5,315 bases of DNA. Source: Alphaproteobacteria bacterium. GTDB taxonomy: Bacteria; Pseudomonadota; Alphaproteobacteria; Rhodobacterales; Rhodobacteraceae. Shown here in pieces: positions 1 to 5,315 of the stretch (its first letter is position 1; every line of letters begins with the position of its first letter). The translations under genes and the position numbers were made by a program. The DNA lies in the NCBI GenBank assembly GCA_003696705.1, contig RFGD01000343.1:1-5315 (forward strand), written 5' to 3'. The notes beneath the pieces are model-generated. The model was given only the letters and a program-made list of their open reading frames with translations, had not been told where the DNA came from and ran no database searches.

Positions 1-183
1 CGCTACGGCCATCTGTCGCGCATTCGCGTGAAGAAAGGTCAGAAAGTCTCGCGCGGCGACCGCATCGGTGATATGGGAAACACCGGGCGGTCGACCGGCA
101 CGCATCTGCACTACGAGGTGCGCCGCAACGGCAAACCGCAAGATCCCATGACCTTCATCAGGGCAGGACACGATGTTTTCTAA
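1..183 (+). CDS. M23 family (LytM-type) peptidoglycan endopeptidase, C-terminal fragment
   Basis: This is the 3' end (60 codons plus TAA) of an open frame that begins before the window. The fragment has the C-terminal half of a peptidase M23/LytM domain: a YGHL motif at fragment residues 2-5, giving a conserved His (4), then the GNTGRSTGTHLHYEV block at 26-40, which carries the HxH motif (His35, His37) that supplies a zinc ligand and a catalytic His. The rest of the domain, any signal peptide and any coiled coil lie outside the window. Members of this family cleave peptide crosslinks or stems of peptidoglycan in the periplasm. The next gene is a bactofilin that overlaps this one by 11 bases, an arrangement known for M23 hydrolases acting with bactofilins in cell-shape control. 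With both histidines of HxH present, I infer an active enzyme rather than a degenerate EnvC/NlpD-type activator, but the upstream zinc-binding HxxxD part cannot be checked. Confidence 0.9.
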   Translation, partial: RYGHLSRIRVKKGQKVSRGDRIGDMGNTGRSTGTHLHYEVRRNGKPQDPMTFIRAGHDVF

Positions 184-673
184 AAGCAAGATCCACCAAC
201 CCGGAACCAAGACCCAGCCCGAGGGCGACGCCCACCCGGCCAAGCCCGAGGCACCGGCCACCAGGGCGCCCGAAGCCCCTGCGGCGTCCCCCAAGCCCAA
301 GGCGCCGCCGTCCACCCTTTCGGCCGACCTGACGGTGAAGGGCAACCTCATCACCTCGGGGGACATCCAGGTCGAGGGCACGGTCGAGGGCGACATCCGC
401 GCCCACCTTCTGACCGTCGGCGAGACGGCGACCGTGAAGGGAGAGATTGTCGCCGACGACATCGTCGTGAATGGCCGCGTCGTGGGCCGTGTCCGCGGCC
501 TCAAGGTCCGGCTGACCTCGACGGCGCGGGTCGAAGGCGACATCATTCACAAGACGATCGCAATCGAATCCGGCGCCCACTTCGAAGGCTCGGTGCAGCG
601 CCAGGAAGACCCGCTGAACGCGTCGTCCAAGGCGGCTCCGCGCGCAGGGGCGAAGGAAACGGCGTCGAGCTGA
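173..673 (+). CDS. Bactofilin family protein (polymer-forming cytoskeletal protein)
   Basis: The gene encodes a complete 166-residue protein. Residues 1-48 form a Pro/Ala/Lys-rich, probably disordered tail. Residues about 49-143 form the bactofilin domain (formerly DUF583), a chain of short beta-helix turns seen as repeated G-x-(I/V) steps such as GNLITSGDIQVEGTVEGDI, VKGEIVADDIVVNG and VEGDIIHKTIAIESGAHFEG. Residues 144-166 are a short polar tail. Length and layout are normal for the family. Bactofilins polymerise without nucleotides into filaments at the inner face of the cytoplasmic membrane and recruit or position cell-wall enzymes. The ATG at 173 is preceded by a purine-rich AGGGCAGGA at 160-168 and lies inside the last codons of the M23 peptidase gene, so the two genes are probably co-transcribed and translationally coupled. 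No transmembrane segment is visible, so any membrane contact would come from the N-terminal tail or a partner. Assignment to the family is firm; the exact shape or polarity role in this organism is unknown. Confidence 0.95.
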   Translation: MFSKSKIHQPGTKTQPEGDAHPAKPEAPATRAPEAPAASPKPKAPPSTLSADLTVKGNLITSGDIQVEGTVEGDIRAHLLTVGETATVKGEIVADDIVVNGRVVGRVRGLKVRLTSTARVEGDIIHKTIAIESGAHFEGSVQRQEDPLNASSKAAPRAGAKETASS

Positions 674-704
674 CGCGCGGCCCGACGCACCCGACAGAAC
701 GTCA

Positions 705-732
705 CGGGCGGCCCCGGTCCCGGGGCCGCCCG
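705..732. terminator. GC-rich hairpin between convergent genes, candidate bidirectional terminator
   Basis: A perfect 12-bp inverted repeat (705-716 with 721-732) surrounds a 4-base loop (717-720). It lies 31 bases after the bactofilin stop and about 80 bases before the end of the opposing DUF2189 gene. The position and strength suit a shared transcription end. No run of T follows on either strand, so it is not a canonical intrinsic terminator and may instead protect 3' ends or assist Rho-dependent termination. The rest of the 140-base gap (674-813) shows nothing else that I can name. Confidence 0.6.
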
Positions 733-813
733 CATGATTCCGGGCCCGCGCTCGCCTGCCTGCCTTGCCCGCGGCGCGGCCGGGACGAAAGCGACAACGG
801 CCCTCAGACGCGC

Positions 814-1617
814 TCAGGCCGCCGCGGTCGGCTGATCCTCGAAGCTGACGGCGCGGCGATAGAGATGCCACGTCGCATGCCCCAGAAGCGGCAACACGAT
901 GAAAAGCCCAAGGAACGCCATCAGGGTTCCAAGGAACAGCAGCACCGCAACGCAAACGCCCCAGAACAGCATCGGTGCCGGATTGCCCAGCACCACCTGC
1001 CAGCTTGTGATGATCGCCGTGACAAGGTCGATGTCGCGATCGACCACCAGCGGCAGTCCGACCGCCGTGCTGGCAAAGATGACGAACGAAAGGGCCGCGC
1101 CGACGCAGGTGCCGACGGCAAGCATCGTCAGGCCGTTCGGCGTCAGAAGCACCTCGAAGGACGAGGTGATGTTCGTCATCGTCGACAGGCCGAGGAACAG
1201 GGCAAAGATCATGTGCGCCAGATAGGCCCAGATCATGAAGACCATCAGCATGATGGCAGCCAGAAACGGCACCTGTCCCCTGCCATGTGCGAAAATGCCC
1301 GTCAGAAGCGCGCCGATCCCGGGGCGCTCGCCGCGTTCCAGCCGGTGGCTGGCTTCGTAGAAGCCGACGGCCGCGAACGGGCCGACAAGCGGGAAGCCGA
1401 TTGCCAGCACGAACACCCACCAGTGCTGGCCCTTCTGCGTCAGTTGCCAGGCAATGAACCACCCCGCCGCGACGAAGATCGCGCTGACAAGAAGCCCGTA
1501 GACGGGCGCCCGCCGAAAGTCCTCCCACCCGGCCGCCAGTGCGGCCCGAATGTCGGAGAAGTCGACCTCCATCGGAACCGGCGACGCGGCCAGGCTGGCG
1601 TCTGCCTCCTGGTTCAT
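814..1617 (-). CDS. DUF2189 family integral membrane protein
   Basis: The gene encodes a 267-residue polytopic membrane protein of unknown function resembling the DUF2189 family. After a soluble N-terminus of about 38 residues containing an amphipathic stretch (IRAALAAGWEDFRRAP, 23-38), hydrophobic segments lie near 39-58, 66-88, 115-143, 163-192 and 215-246. The protein ends in a short hydrophilic tail after the GHATWHLYRRAV motif (246-257), a feature I associate with this family. Loops carry a charged HRLERGERPG stretch (91-100) and VVDRDIDLVTAI (191-202). No catalytic or transport motif is recognisable. I chose the ATG at 1617 because GGAGG at 1624-1628 sits 6 bases upstream; the ATG at 1623 directly abuts that site, and the in-frame TTG at 1638 lies upstream of it. 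The gene follows prfB on the same strand after 131 bases, so it may be read through from ponA-prfB or have its own promoter. No function is inferred. Confidence 0.88.
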   Translation of the reverse strand: MNQEADASLAASPVPMEVDFSDIRAALAAGWEDFRRAPVYGLLVSAIFVAAGWFIAWQLTQKGQHWWVFVLAIGFPLVGPFAAVGFYEASHRLERGERPGIGALLTGIFAHGRGQVPFLAAIMLMVFMIWAYLAHMIFALFLGLSTMTNITSSFEVLLTPNGLTMLAVGTCVGAALSFVIFASTAVGLPLVVDRDIDLVTAIITSWQVVLGNPAPMLFWGVCVAVLLFLGTLMAFLGLFIVLPLLGHATWHLYRRAVSFEDQPTAAA

Positions 1618-1623
1618 GACCAT

Positions 1624-1630
1624 CCTCCCC
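1624..1630 (-). promoter_or_regulatory. Ribosome binding site that decides the DUF2189 start
   Basis: The minus strand reads GGGGAGG here, a near-ideal Shine-Dalgarno sequence. It sits 6 bases before the ATG at 1617, immediately against the ATG at 1623, and downstream of the in-frame TTG at 1638. This spacing supports initiation at 1617 (MNQEAD) rather than at either longer alternative. Confidence 0.75.
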
Positions 1631-1649
1631 TTGGTCAAGTCGCTGGATC

Positions 1650-1671
1650 AGGCCGTCCCGTCGGACGGCCT
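1650..1671. repeat. Perfect 9-bp inverted repeat between prfB and the DUF2189 gene
   Basis: The arms at 1650-1658 and 1663-1671 are perfectly complementary around a 4-base loop (1659-1662). The hairpin lies in the 131-base gap, about 80 bases after the prfB stop and about 32 bases before the DUF2189 start. It could be a partial terminator or a processing site for prfB mRNA, or a structure in the leader of the DUF2189 gene. On the minus strand no T-run follows it. Two smaller interrupted palindromes lie in the same gap: GAAAT-G-ATTTC at 1675-1685 and GACAA-G-TTGTC at 1727-1737. Confidence 0.5.
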
Positions 1672-1748
1672 TCCGAAATGATTTCAGGAGGGCGGCCGGT
1701 CCGTCAGCAGTTTCGACAGGACCTGCGACAAGTTGTCCCGAAGAGGCC

Positions 1749-2876
1749 TCAGCCTTCGGCCTGCGCCTCGGCGCGCGACTTCCCGGCCACGTCCTTCGCC
1801 AGCGCGGCGGCCATGAAGGCGTCCAGATCGCCGTCGAGCACGCCCTGCGTGTCCGACGTCTCGACACCCGTTCGCAGGTCCTTCACCATCTGGTAGGGGT
1901 GCAGCACGTAAGAGCGGATCTGGTTGCCCCAGCCCGCTTCGCCCTTGGCCTCGTGCTGCTCCTGGATCTCGGCGTTGCGCCGCTCGAGTTCCAGCTGATA
2001 AAGGCGCGCCTTCAGGGCGGCCATCGCATTGGCGCGGTTCTGGTGCTGCGACTTCTCGGACGACGTCACGACGATTCCCGTGGGGATATGGGTGATCCGC
2101 ACGGCCGAATCGGTCGTGTTCACGTGCTGTCCCCCTGCCCCGGAGGAACGATAGGTGTCGATACGGATCTCGTTCGGCGGAATGTCGATCTCGATGTTCT
2201 CGTCGACGACCGGATAGACCCAGACCGAGCAGAAGGACGTGTGCCGTCGCGCCGAACTGTCGAACGGCGAGATGCGGACCAGCCGGTGCACGCCCGATTC
2301 CGTCTTCAGCCAGCCATAGGCGTTCGGGCCGATGATCTTGTAGGTGACCGATTTGATGCCCGCCTCTTCACCCGGGTTTTCCGAGATCAGCTCGACCTTG
2401 TAGCCGTGCTTCTCGGCCCAGCGGACATACATGCGCGCCAGCATCGCCGCCCAGTCGCAGCTTTCGGTCCCGCCGGCCCCGGCATTGATCTCGAGGAAGG
2501 TGTCGTTGGCGTCGGCCTCTCCGGAAAGCAGGGCCTCGATCTCCTTCTTCTCGGCCTTCTCGCGCAGGGCCTTCAGCGCCTCCTCGGCCTCGCGGACGAC
2601 CTCTTCGTCGCCTTCGGCCTCGCCGAGCTCGATCAGTTCGATGTTGTCGGCCAGCTCCTGCTCGATGGCGCGATAGGTCTCGATCTGATCGATGAGCGTC
2701 TGCCGATCGCGCATCAGCTTCTGCGCCTTCGCCGGATCGTTCCAGAGCTCGGGGTCCTCGGTCATCGCGTTGAATTCCTCGAGCCGATGCTCGGCCGTCT
2801 CGAGGTCCATGCGCTGGGCCAGAAGCTCCAGCGACTTGCGGATGGCCTCGACGTTGCTCTGCGCCTCTGCACGCAT
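1749..2876 (-). CDS. prfB: Peptide chain release factor 2 (RF2)
   Basis: RF2 reads UGA and UAA stop codons in the ribosomal A site and triggers release of the finished protein. The 375-residue product is of normal length. In order it has a helical, Glu/Lys-rich domain 1 (about 1-120); the NAGAGGTESCDWAAML block (131-146); the SPF tripeptide at 203-205 (RISPFDSSARRHTSF), the stop-codon recognition element that marks RF2 rather than RF1; and the GGQ catalytic motif at 248-250 (SSGAGGQHVNTTDSAVRITH), whose Gln is the methylation target and which reaches the peptidyl-transferase centre. Position 244, matching the variable residue 246 of E. coli RF2, is Ser. The frame is continuous: the CTT TGA C programmed +1 frameshift site of many prfB genes is absent. 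The ATG at 2876 has AGGGTGA at 2884-2890, 7 bases upstream. The gene follows ponA by 86 bases on the same strand. Identification is firm. Confidence 0.97.
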   Translation of the reverse strand: MRAEAQSNVEAIRKSLELLAQRMDLETAEHRLEEFNAMTEDPELWNDPAKAQKLMRDRQTLIDQIETYRAIEQELADNIELIELGEAEGDEEVVREAEEALKALREKAEKKEIEALLSGEADANDTFLEINAGAGGTESCDWAAMLARMYVRWAEKHGYKVELISENPGEEAGIKSVTYKIIGPNAYGWLKTESGVHRLVRISPFDSSARRHTSFCSVWVYPVVDENIEIDIPPNEIRIDTYRSSGAGGQHVNTTDSAVRITHIPTGIVVTSSEKSQHQNRANAMAALKARLYQLELERRNAEIQEQHEAKGEAGWGNQIRSYVLHPYQMVKDLRTGVETSDTQGVLDGDLDAFMAAALAKDVAGKSRAEAQAEG

Positions 2877-2883
2877 GACGGTT

Positions 2884-2890
2884 TCACCCT
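2884..2890 (-). promoter_or_regulatory. Ribosome binding site of prfB
   Basis: The minus strand reads AGGGTGA here, 7 bases before the prfB ATG at 2876. This supports that start and gives a protein whose N-terminus (MRAEAQSNVEAIRKSLE) aligns with the start of domain 1 in other RF2 proteins. Confidence 0.6.
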
Positions 2891-2926
2891 GATGCTTGAC
2901 GGTTCAGCGGGCTTAGTAGCCGTCCC

Positions 2927-2960
2927 GCCGGGCCACGGCAAGCGCCCTGCGCGGCCCGGC
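2927..2960. repeat. GC-rich interrupted hairpin between ponA and prfB
   Basis: Perfect 8-bp arms at 2927-2934 and 2953-2960 enclose 18 bases that can themselves form a GCGC/GCGC mini-stem (2942-2945 with 2949-2952). On the minus strand the structure begins 2 bases after the ponA TAG and lies about 50 bases before the prfB start. There is no T-run after it, so full termination is unlikely. It may be a 3'-end stabiliser or partial terminator that sets different ponA and prfB transcript levels. In such GC-rich DNA a repeat of this size could also occur by chance. Confidence 0.4.
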
Positions 2961-2962
2961 CC

Positions 2963-5315
2963 CTAGTAGAGCCCCCCGGACGAGACGCTGCCGAAACTTG
3001 CGTTCGGCCGGTCGGCGCCCGTCCCGGCTCCGGCCGCGCCGCCGCCGGCGTCCTCGGAACCCCCGCCCGGGGTTTCGACAAGGGTGCCGGCTGCTTCCTC
3101 GCCAGGCTCGAGCGTCGGCAGGTCCGAGCCCATCGCAAACCCGCCATCGATGACCGAGAGCGCGCCGAAGAGCGGCTCTTCGCCCCGGCGGAAAAGCTCT
3201 TCGACGACGTTGTCGCCGGTGGCGTCCTCGGGCAGCCGTTCGCCGGTATAGCGATCGATCTTCACGAAGACCCCCTCTGGCGGGACCTTGAACGGACCGG
3301 CGCCATAGCGCGCCACGGCGGTCTTCATGAACTCGTTGAACACCGGCCCGCACATCGAGCCCCCATAGGCGCCACGGCCAAGCGGGCGCGGCTGGTCGAA
3401 GCCCATGTAGCAGCCCGCGACGATGTTCGACGTGAAGCCGATGAACCAGACATCGCGCGAATTGTTCGTGGTTCCCGTCTTGCCCGCCACCGGCACGTCA
3501 AGGTCGATGTATTTCGCCGCCGTCCCGCGCTCGACGACACCCCGCATCATCGAGGTCAACTGATAGGCCGTGACGGCATCGATGACCCGCCGCCGGTCCG
3601 ACAGTATATGCGGAAGCTTGCCGGGCGGCAGATCGGGATCCGCGCAATCGACGCAGCGGCGCCGGTCGTGCCGGTAGATCGTCTCGCCCCAGCGGTTCTG
3701 CACCCGGTCGACAAGGGTCGGCTCGACCCGCTCGCCGCCGTTGGCGAACATCGCATAGGCCGAGACCATGCGAAAGAGCGTCGTCTCCTGCGAACCGAGC
3801 GCGTTGGCCAGATAGGGCTCGAGCCGATCGTAGACCCCGAAACGCTCGGCATAGCCGGCGATGATGTCCATGCCGACATCCTTGGCCAGACGCACGGTCA
3901 TGAGGTTGCGGGAATAGACGATCCCGGTGCGCAGCGGCGCCGGCCCGTAGAACTTGTTCGACGAGTTCTTCGGCCGCCAGATCCCCTCTTCCGTCTCGAC
4001 CGAGATCGGCGCGTCGATCACCACCGTATTGGGCGCATAGCCCGCATCCAGTGCCGCCGCGTAGACGAAAGGCTTGAAGGCAGACCCCGGCTGGCGCGTG
4101 GCCTGCGTGGCCCGGTTGAAGACCGAATGCTGATACGAGAAGCCGCCCTGCATGGCCAGGACGCGGCCGGTATGCACGTCCATCGCGACGAATGCGCCCT
4201 CGATCTCGGGGATCTGGCGAAGCGACCAGTGATCGATCTGATCGCCCTTCGTGATCGCCTTGACGTAGACGACGTCGCCCGGCTTGACGAGATCCGAGGG
4301 CCCGCGCGCGGCTTTCCGAGGCTTGCCGTCCGATCCAAGGGGGTGCGCCCATTTCACGTCCGACGCCGGGATCGTTCCCGTGCCTGCGACGCCCTCGATG
4401 CCGACGACGGCGCGCTTGCGGTCGGCAGCCAGCACGACCGCCGGGCGCCATTCGTCGATGTCGCGCGGCATCTTCACCTGCGACAGCGCCTCGCGCCATG
4501 CCGCCTCGTCCGAAAGGCGCGCGGGGTCGATGCTGGCCACGGCCCCGCGCCAGACGCCCTTCTTGCGGTCGTATTTCTCGAGCCCGGCGCGCAGGACCTC
4601 GGCCGCCTTCTTCTGCAGAACGGGGTCGACCGTGGCGCGGATCGCAAGCCCGCCGCCGAAGAACTCCTCCTCGCCGAAATCACGCGACAACTGGCGCCGG
4701 ATCTCGTCGGTGAAGTAGTCGCGCGGCGGCATCTTCGCGCGGAAGCTCGGGTAGTCTCCGCCCTGCACCGAGCGCAGCGGCGCGGCGACGGCCCGTTCGT
4801 ATTCGCTGCGGCTGATGTAGCCGTTCTGGAACATCTCCTTCAGGACGAAATTGCGCCGGGCGATCGCCCGCTCGCGCTGGCGCACCGGGTGATAGGTCGA
4901 CGGCGCCTTGGGCAGCGCGCCCAGATAGGCGGCCTCCTCGGGCAGAAGCTCTTCCAGCGTCTTGTTGAAATAGGTCTGGGCCGCTGCCGTGACGCCGAAG
5001 GAGTTCTGCCCCAGCGCGATCTCGTTCAGATAGATCTCGAGGATCTTGTCCTTCGACATCACCCGCTCGATCCGCGAGGCGAGGATGATCTCCTTGATCT
5101 TGCGCTCGATCGAGCGCTCGCCGCCCAGAAGGAAGTTCTTCATCACCTGCTGGGTGATCGTCGAGGCGCCGCGCAGCCGCCCGCCGCGGGCGGCGTCGAT
5201 CACCGCCTTGATGATCCCGAGGGGGTCGTACCCCGCGTGCTGATAGAAGCGCTTGTCCTCGGCCGAGATGAAGGCGCCCTTCACCAGTTCGGGAATATCC
5301 TCGATGGGGGTGAAC
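2963..5315 (-). CDS. ponA: Bifunctional penicillin-binding protein 1A, 5' end outside window
   Basis: This class A PBP (also called mrcA) polymerises lipid II into glycan strands and crosslinks them; it is anchored in the inner membrane with both domains in the periplasm. The frame runs off the right edge, leaving 783 residues, so the cytoplasmic tail, membrane anchor and first part of the transglycosylase are missing. Numbered from the first whole codon (5314), the GT51 domain (about 1-170) shows AEDKRFYQHAGYD with catalytic Glu19, GASTITQQ (49-56), RKIKE with Glu75 (71-75) and KILEIYLNEIALG (90-102). A linker and OB-like region follows (about 190-360). The transpeptidase domain has the SxxK motif SAFK with nucleophile Ser411, SRN (468-470) and KTGTT (612-616). 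All catalytic motifs are intact. A Cys-x-x-Cys (CVDC, 554-557) and two more cysteines (635, 655) lie in the transpeptidase domain, and the C-terminus (about 735-783) is a low-complexity Gly/Ala/Glu tail. The GTG at 5284 is an internal Val codon. prfB follows downstream. Confidence 0.97.
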   Translation of the reverse strand, partial: FTPIEDIPELVKGAFISAEDKRFYQHAGYDPLGIIKAVIDAARGGRLRGASTITQQVMKNFLLGGERSIERKIKEIILASRIERVMSKDKILEIYLNEIALGQNSFGVTAAAQTYFNKTLEELLPEEAAYLGALPKAPSTYHPVRQRERAIARRNFVLKEMFQNGYISRSEYERAVAAPLRSVQGGDYPSFRAKMPPRDYFTDEIRRQLSRDFGEEEFFGGGLAIRATVDPVLQKKAAEVLRAGLEKYDRKKGVWRGAVASIDPARLSDEAAWREALSQVKMPRDIDEWRPAVVLAADRKRAVVGIEGVAGTGTIPASDVKWAHPLGSDGKPRKAARGPSDLVKPGDVVYVKAITKGDQIDHWSLRQIPEIEGAFVAMDVHTGRVLAMQGGFSYQHSVFNRATQATRQPGSAFKPFVYAAALDAGYAPNTVVIDAPISVETEEGIWRPKNSSNKFYGPAPLRTGIVYSRNLMTVRLAKDVGMDIIAGYAERFGVYDRLEPYLANALGSQETTLFRMVSAYAMFANGGERVEPTLVDRVQNRWGETIYRHDRRRCVDCADPDLPPGKLPHILSDRRRVIDAVTAYQLTSMMRGVVERGTAAKYIDLDVPVAGKTGTTNNSRDVWFIGFTSNIVAGCYMGFDQPRPLGRGAYGGSMCGPVFNEFMKTAVARYGAGPFKVPPEGVFVKIDRYTGERLPEDATGDNVVEELFRRGEEPLFGALSVIDGGFAMGSDLPTLEPGEEAAGTLVETPGGGSEDAGGGAAGAGTGADRPNASFGSVSSGGLY

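Noticed and set aside
1618..1638. Longer DUF2189 starts at TTG 1638 or ATG 1623
   Set aside because: The GGAGG ribosome binding site at 1624-1628 lies downstream of the TTG and directly against the ATG at 1623, so only the ATG at 1617 has proper spacing.
158..1867. 569-codon open frame on the minus strand
   Set aside because: It runs antisense to the bactofilin, crosses the hairpin gap and overlaps the DUF2189 and prfB genes in another frame. Its Arg/Gly-rich, low-complexity product resembles no family; it is a by-product of high GC.
865..1896. 343-codon open frame on the plus strand
   Set aside because: It is antisense to the DUF2189 gene and the end of prfB, with a His/Arg/Gln-rich product typical of antisense frames in GC-rich DNA.
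1899..2966. 355-codon open frame on the plus strand
   Set aside because: It is exactly antisense to prfB, whose SPF and GGQ motifs prove the minus strand is the coding one.
3498..4499. 333-codon open frame on the minus strand inside ponA
   Set aside because: It lies in a different frame within the PBP1A transpeptidase region, and its Arg/Ala/Gly-rich product has no recognisable domain.
5282..5284. GTG at 5284 as the start of PBP1A
   Set aside because: The frame stays open to the window edge and the ten codons before it (FTPIEDIPEL) continue the conserved PBP1A sequence, so the real start lies beyond 5315.
1..5315. Search by eye for tRNA, rRNA, CRISPR, insertion sequences, direct repeats and riboswitches
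   Set aside because: No regularly spaced repeats, cloverleaf-like segments, transposase fragments or recognisable aptamer were seen; the gaps between genes are short (86 to 140 bases) and contain only small inverted repeats.

Overview
This is a GC-rich chromosomal window that looks like Alphaproteobacteria, most likely Rhodobacterales. That placement rests on protein resemblance and on the ponA-prfB gene order as I remember it, not on a database search. The window holds five protein genes in two convergent groups. I see no RNA genes, insertion sequences, CRISPR arrays or other mobile DNA.

The left group is on the plus strand. It holds the last 60 codons of an M23 (LytM-type) zinc metallopeptidase with its catalytic histidines visible, then a complete 166-residue bactofilin whose start codon lies inside the end of the peptidase gene. 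This is a recognised pairing: bactofilins form cytoskeletal filaments and commonly sit beside, and work with, M23 peptidoglycan hydrolases in cell-shape control. A strong GC-rich hairpin in the short gap after the bactofilin probably marks the end of this group and of the opposing one.

The right group is on the minus strand, read from right to left. First comes a bifunctional class A penicillin-binding protein (PBP1A, ponA/mrcA), cut at its 5' end by the window edge. An 86-base gap follows, then prfB (peptide chain release factor 2) with no programmed frameshift. After a 131-base gap comes a DUF2189 integral membrane protein of unknown function. Both gaps hold inverted repeats that may act in termination or RNA processing; neither has a clear U-tract, and no convincing promoter is visible.

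Three of the five genes (peptidase, bactofilin, PBP1A) concern cell-wall growth and shape, so the window is mainly envelope housekeeping with a translation-termination gene embedded. I found no evidence of an undescribed system. The items most worth a second look are the translationally overlapping peptidase-bactofilin pair, the unknown DUF2189 membrane protein beside prfB and ponA, and the intergenic hairpins.
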